Of a stretch of 11,054 bases of DNA, positions 8,440 to 11,054 are shown piece by piece. A program made the position numbers and the translations under genes. Position 1 is the first letter of the stretch. Every line of letters starts with the position of its first letter. This DNA is from Prochlorococcus sp. AG-670-O11. GTDB taxonomy: Bacteria; Cyanobacteriota; Cyanobacteriia; PCC-6307; Cyanobiaceae. The DNA lies in NCBI GenBank assembly GCA_003211335.1, contig QCTA01000028.1:1-11054 (forward strand). Direction: 5' to 3'. Below the pieces are notes generated by a model. That model was not told the origin of the DNA and ran no database searches. It saw only the letters and a program-made list of their open reading frames with translations.

Positions 8440-8458
8440 AGTTTCTGAGATAGGTTAG
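8384..8458 (+). pseudogene. rnhB: RNase HII, N-terminal 24 codons only, cut by the junction
   Basis: In a second frame across the end of rne, an ATG at 8384 opens a 24-codon reading frame whose last residues are [15 protein letters not shown], followed at once by TAG (8456-8458). As I recall Prochlorococcus RNase HII, its N-terminus has a segment like LNKVSEVGIDEVG, leading into the IDEVGRG active-site motif, and rnhB normally follows rne. Here the match stops exactly before that motif. The fragment therefore carries no catalytic residues and ends at the inverted join. RNase HII removes ribonucleotides from DNA; this piece cannot. The exact native start is uncertain, since homologues may begin a few codons later. 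This remnant is the best evidence locating the breakpoint. Confidence 0.7.
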
Positions 8459-8462
8459 AGGT
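8450..8462. other. Inversion-type breakpoint joining rne/rnhB to the infB 5' part
   Basis: To the left, plus-strand rnhB coding is recognisable through GAGATAGGT (codons E-I-G, ending at 8455). To the right, minus-strand infB coding is recognisable down to about codon 136 (8456-8458). The two genes meet head-on, with infB continuing on the plus strand at base 2. The exact crossover may shift by a few bases, and any microhomology cannot be fixed without the parental sequences. No IS end, target duplication or long inverted repeat is visible at the join. Confidence 0.8.
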
Positions 8463-8864
8463 AATAGTAGGGGAATTTGGATTTTTTTTATTTGAGATTA
8501 CTTGTGAATTTTTTGGTTTAATGACAGGCTTTATCAAGAGGGGCTTTTTATTTAAACCTTCTTTTGAGGATTTCTCGGAATGCAAGTTACTTGAAAAAAT
8601 CTTTGCATCTTTGTCGTTCTCGTTATTATTTTTTAGTTTGTCATTCTTTGTCTTAAATGTGGACTTATTTACAGAAAGGATTTTTTTACCTGAATTTTTG
8701 TTAATAACAAGATCTGTGATTTTTTTCGCATCCTTTAAACTTATTGAACTGCTGTGACTTTTAACTGAGATTGAAAGTTTTTGAGCAGCATCCAATATAT
8801 CTTTATTTTCCAGTTTTAAATCTCTGGAAAGTTCATAAACTCTGATTTTATCGCTGATAGTCAT
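8456..8864 (-). pseudogene. infB: Translation initiation factor IF-2, 5' part (N-terminal about 136 codons)
   Basis: From the ATG at 8864 the protein begins [20 protein letters not shown]. Residues 1-53 are a typical cyanobacterial IF2_N helical domain ([33 protein letters not shown]). Residues 54-136 are the start of the K/S/N-rich linker (KKPLLIKP). After about residue 136 the frame crosses the junction and runs antisense through the rne end, adding some 30 unrelated residues ([16 protein letters not shown]...) to a stop at 8361. It lies 71 bases downstream of ylxR on the same strand, which is its normal operon place. The G domain and everything after it are absent here and found at 2-2404 on the other strand, so this piece alone cannot act as IF-2. 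An unknown stretch of linker is missing between the two parts. Confidence 0.92.
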
Positions 8865-8935
8865 TTAATCTGAATGTTACTCTTTTTTGTAAGTTTAAGA
8901 GAATGTAATTACAATTATATGTCCTTTTGGGATAG

Positions 8936-9196
8936 TTATTTATAGTTTGCAATTTCCCTTTCAAAAATATCAAAAAAATCGGGATTTAAAATGCTTTTTA
9001 AAGCTTTTTGAAGCTTTTTTTTAAGTTTAGAATCTTTAGAACACTTTTTTGATTTACATATGTAAGCAGAACGACCCATACCTTCATTAATCATAATTCC
9101 TAACTTGTGATCATTAGTAATCTTCAAAAGATTATTTCTATCAAAAGTGATCCTGCAAGAAATGCACTTACGCATAACAGGAGATTTCAGTATCAC
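8936..9196 (-). CDS. ylxR: YlxR/RnpM family RNA-binding protein (DUF448)
   Basis: This 86-residue basic protein carries the two family signatures: MRKCISCR (residues 8-15, matching the RxCxxCR pattern) and GRSAYIC (41-47, matching GRGAYVC), followed by a K-rich helix (KLKKKLQKALKSIL). YlxR sits between nusA and infB in many bacteria; the Bacillus homologue binds and modulates RNase P. The GTG start at 9196 overlaps the nusA TGA by four bases (GTGA), which suggests translational coupling; an internal ATG at residue 8 is an alternative. The context (nusA upstream, infB start 71 bases downstream) confirms the identity. Confidence 0.9.
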   Translation of the reverse strand: MILKSPVMRKCISCRITFDRNNLLKITNDHKLGIMINEGMGRSAYICKSKKCSKDSKLKKKLQKALKSILNPDFFDIFEREIANYK

Positions 9197-10596
9197 CGTG
9201 TTTTCTCCTCTGTAGACAATACTTCATCTTGTTTTAGGCTTTCTGTTCGGTTATCTTCTGAAAGAGTTTCTTCCTCATATTGTTCATCTCCATATTCCTC
9301 ATCATCTTCAGGTAAAGGATAAAGTTCCCTTAATCGTGCATCTTCTGCTGCTCTTTCTGCTTGCTCAGCCTCCAATCTCTGTTCAGCTTCTCTTTGAAGA
9401 TTCTCCTCCTCCTCTCTTTGAATAATTAACTCTGCTACAACAGCGTCTTCCGCCTCCTGATCATATTCATGGGAGTTTTTAACGTCAATTTTCCAACCTG
9501 TTAATCTAGCGGCAAGACGCACATTTTGACCTTCCCTTCCTATAGCAAGACTTAGTTGATCAGGAGGAACTAAAACATGAGCATGTTGCCCTTCTGGATC
9601 AACAAGTCTGACAAGGTCAACTTTAGCTGGACTCAAAGAATTTAATATATACTGGATTGGGTCAGATGACCACTTTATGACATCTATTTTTTCTCCCCTT
9701 AATTCATTAACTACTTGTTGAATTCTTGCTCCTCTTGCTCCAATGCAAGCACCTACTGGATCAACTTCTCTTTCGATACTGTCTACGGCAACTTTAGTCC
9801 TTGGTCCAACAGCTCTTGAAGGAGGATTTGCTTCTCTTGAAACAGCGACAATTTTAACTGTACCCTCTTGAATTTCTGGGACTTCGTTTTCAAATAAATA
9901 AACCACTAAACCAGCATTAGCTCTACTCACAAAAAGTTGAGGACCTTTTCTAGCTATTTCACTAACTTCTTTTAAGAAAACTTTGAATGTTGCGTTTGCT
10001 CTATAATTGTCATTTGGCAATTGATCCCTCTTAGGTAGTTCTGCTTCAACTTCTGGTCTACCGATACCTGAACTTACTCCCATAATAACCGACTGCCTTT
10101 CGAATCTTATAACTCTTGCAGTTAAAACAGGATCTTCTAAATCTGCGAATTCTTCCTGAATCATTTTCCTTTGTTGATCTCTCAACTTTTGAGCCAATAC
10201 TTGCTTCGTAGTTGAGGCAGCCATCCTGCCAAAGTCTTCCTTCTCTGGTGTGACATCTAAAACGACGGTATCACCAATTTGAGCATCATCAGCGACTTGT
10301 TGAACTTCTTGAAGAGATATTTGATGATCCTCGCTTTCCACCTCTTCTACAATTATTTTACTTGATAAAATTCGATAACCTTCCTCTTCTAGATCAAAAC
10401 CTACATCAAAATTACTAAAGTATTCTTCATCAAATGGATCTTCTTTTACTCCAATGTAAAAGGTTCTTCTATATTTTTCGTAACCTTTAAGTAAGGCTTC
10501 ACGTAAAGCTGATTCCACAACGTGAGGAGGTAATTTTTTTTCCTCACTGATGTCTTCAATAAGATTGTTTAAACCTGGGAGAATTACTAATGCCAT
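9193..10596 (-). CDS. nusA: Transcription termination/antitermination factor NusA
   Basis: NusA binds RNA polymerase and nascent RNA, modulating pausing, termination and rRNA antitermination. In its 467 residues the order is: an N-terminal polymerase-binding domain (about 1-130, starting MALVILPGLNNLIEDIS), an S1 domain (about 155-215), KH1 (about 220-310, with DPVGACIGARGARIQ at 279-293), and KH2 (about 320-375, with LAIGREGQNVRLAARL at 350-365). A highly acidic E/Q-rich tail follows, about 380-467. The acidic repeats found at the C-terminus of the E. coli protein are not recognisable, as expected for cyanobacteria. The ATG at 10596 follows the rimP stop by 36 bases, and its stop overlaps ylxR. 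The gene is complete. Confidence 0.96.
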   Translation of the reverse strand: MALVILPGLNNLIEDISEEKKLPPHVVESALREALLKGYEKYRRTFYIGVKEDPFDEEYFSNFDVGFDLEEEGYRILSSKIIVEEVESEDHQISLQEVQQVADDAQIGDTVVLDVTPEKEDFGRMAASTTKQVLAQKLRDQQRKMIQEEFADLEDPVLTARVIRFERQSVIMGVSSGIGRPEVEAELPKRDQLPNDNYRANATFKVFLKEVSEIARKGPQLFVSRANAGLVVYLFENEVPEIQEGTVKIVAVSREANPPSRAVGPRTKVAVDSIEREVDPVGACIGARGARIQQVVNELRGEKIDVIKWSSDPIQYILNSLSPAKVDLVRLVDPEGQHAHVLVPPDQLSLAIGREGQNVRLAARLTGWKIDVKNSHEYDQEAEDAVVAELIIQREEEENLQREAEQRLEAEQAERAAEDARLRELYPLPEDDEEYGDEQYEEETLSEDNRTESLKQDEVLSTEEKTR

Positions 10597-10632
10597 CTAT
10601 GATGGGTAAAATGAATAATAGTTGAAAATAAA

Positions 10633-11054
10633 TTAGCCTTTCAAGGTGCAAAGACTAACCTTTAATACTTCATTAAAGGGGATTTTTTTAATCTTACCTT
10701 TTATGTTAATGGCTAAAAAATTTTTAGACTTTTCATAAAGTAAACCATTCAAAAATTTTATATTTGAATTTTTTGGGTTTAACTCAACATTAACTGGAAA
10801 ACCTTTAAAAGTTTTGAAGTCTCTATCTGAGGTTAATTCATCACTGACCCCTTGACTACCAATTTCTAAAACATATGAACATTTTAAAAGATTTGAATTT
10901 TCAATTACGGTGAATGCTGGATTATTGAATCTTGTACAATCATCTAAAGTAATATTATCTTCATTAGTTTTGCAAATAATAATTTTTATGATAATAGGAC
11001 TTTGATTTGTTAGTAAATTTAAACTATAAATTTGAAGATTAAATTCTTTGGCCA
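10633..11054 (-). CDS. rimP: Ribosome maturation factor RimP, partial (start beyond the window)
   Basis: A minus-strand frame is open from the window edge to TAA at 10633-10635, about 139 codons. It encodes the bulk of RimP (DUF150), which assists 30S maturation. Recognisable are [11 protein letters not shown] near the visible start, [11 protein letters not shown] (the DDC...S/N segment), and [20 protein letters not shown], corresponding to the usual Y.LEVSSPG...L....DF signature, here with GSQG for SSPG. The C-terminal beta domain follows, ending KVSLCTLKG. With a usual length near 155 residues, only about 15 N-terminal residues should be missing. It is the first gene of the rimP-nusA-ylxR-infB operon. 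Confidence 0.9.
   Translation of the reverse strand, partial: AKEFNLQIYSLNLLTNQSPIIIKIIICKTNEDNITLDDCTRFNNPAFTVIENSNLLKCSYVLEIGSQGVSDELTSDRDFKTFKGFPVNVELNPKNSNIKFLNGLLYEKSKNFLAINIKGKIKKIPFNEVLKVSLCTLKG

Noticed and set aside
8440..8470. Insertion sequence or integrase-mediated event at the breakpoint
   Set aside because: No terminal inverted repeats, target duplication, attachment core or recombinase gene is visible near the join.
8521..8757. 78-codon plus-strand ORF across the infB 5' part
   Set aside because: It is antisense to the K/N-rich IF-2 linker, with a phenylalanine-rich translation typical of the reverse of lysine codons.
9107..9322. 71-codon plus-strand ORF across the ylxR/nusA boundary
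   Set aside because: Antisense to two clear genes; serine-rich from the reverse of the acidic NusA tail.
1..11054. Undescribed defence or mobile system
   Set aside because: All sizeable genes belong to core housekeeping or conserved cyanobacterial families. The unusual structure is the inverted join, not a new gene set.

Overview
The window is AT-rich, gene-dense and typically cyanobacterial. The gene set, the K/N/I-rich proteins, the ClpS and LL-diaminopimelate aminotransferase sequences, and an RNase E ending in the cyanobacterial PNPase-binding motif all point to Prochlorococcus, most likely a high-light-adapted lineage. This is judged from remembered family sequences, not from a search.

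Left block (1-8455, reading rightwards): the 3' part of infB (IF-2; the frame is open from base 2), then a convergent DUF3493 membrane protein, a degenerate tRNA-Thr(CGU)-like sequence, a possible 40-residue ORF, a B12-domain-type radical SAM gene, and convergent clpS and dapL. A 296-base divergent leader containing two adjacent hairpins follows, then rne, whose 3' end overlaps the first 24 codons of rnhB.

Right block (8456-11054, all minus strand): the 5' part of infB (first 136 codons), ylxR, nusA and rimP (its start lies beyond the window). This is the normal bacterial rimP-nusA-ylxR-infB transcription/translation operon.

The key observation is that the two blocks are joined wrongly. infB is split into a minus-strand 5' piece (8864 down to about 8456) and a plus-strand 3' piece (1-2404), and rnhB is cut after codon 24 at the same point. 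Flipping the left block would restore infB continuity and leave rnhB to continue elsewhere. The join at about 8455/8456 is therefore an inversion-type breakpoint that disrupts an essential gene. The most likely cause is a chimera from multiple-displacement amplification or assembly. A real inversion or inverted duplication cannot be excluded from this window.

Functionally the genes cover transcription elongation/antitermination (NusA), ribosome maturation (RimP), RNase P modulation (YlxR), translation initiation (IF-2), RNA decay (RNase E, RNase HII), N-degron proteolysis (ClpS), lysine/peptidoglycan precursor synthesis (DapL), and two poorly characterised cyanobacterial proteins (DUF3493 and the radical SAM enzyme). 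I see no phage, transposon, CRISPR or defence genes.
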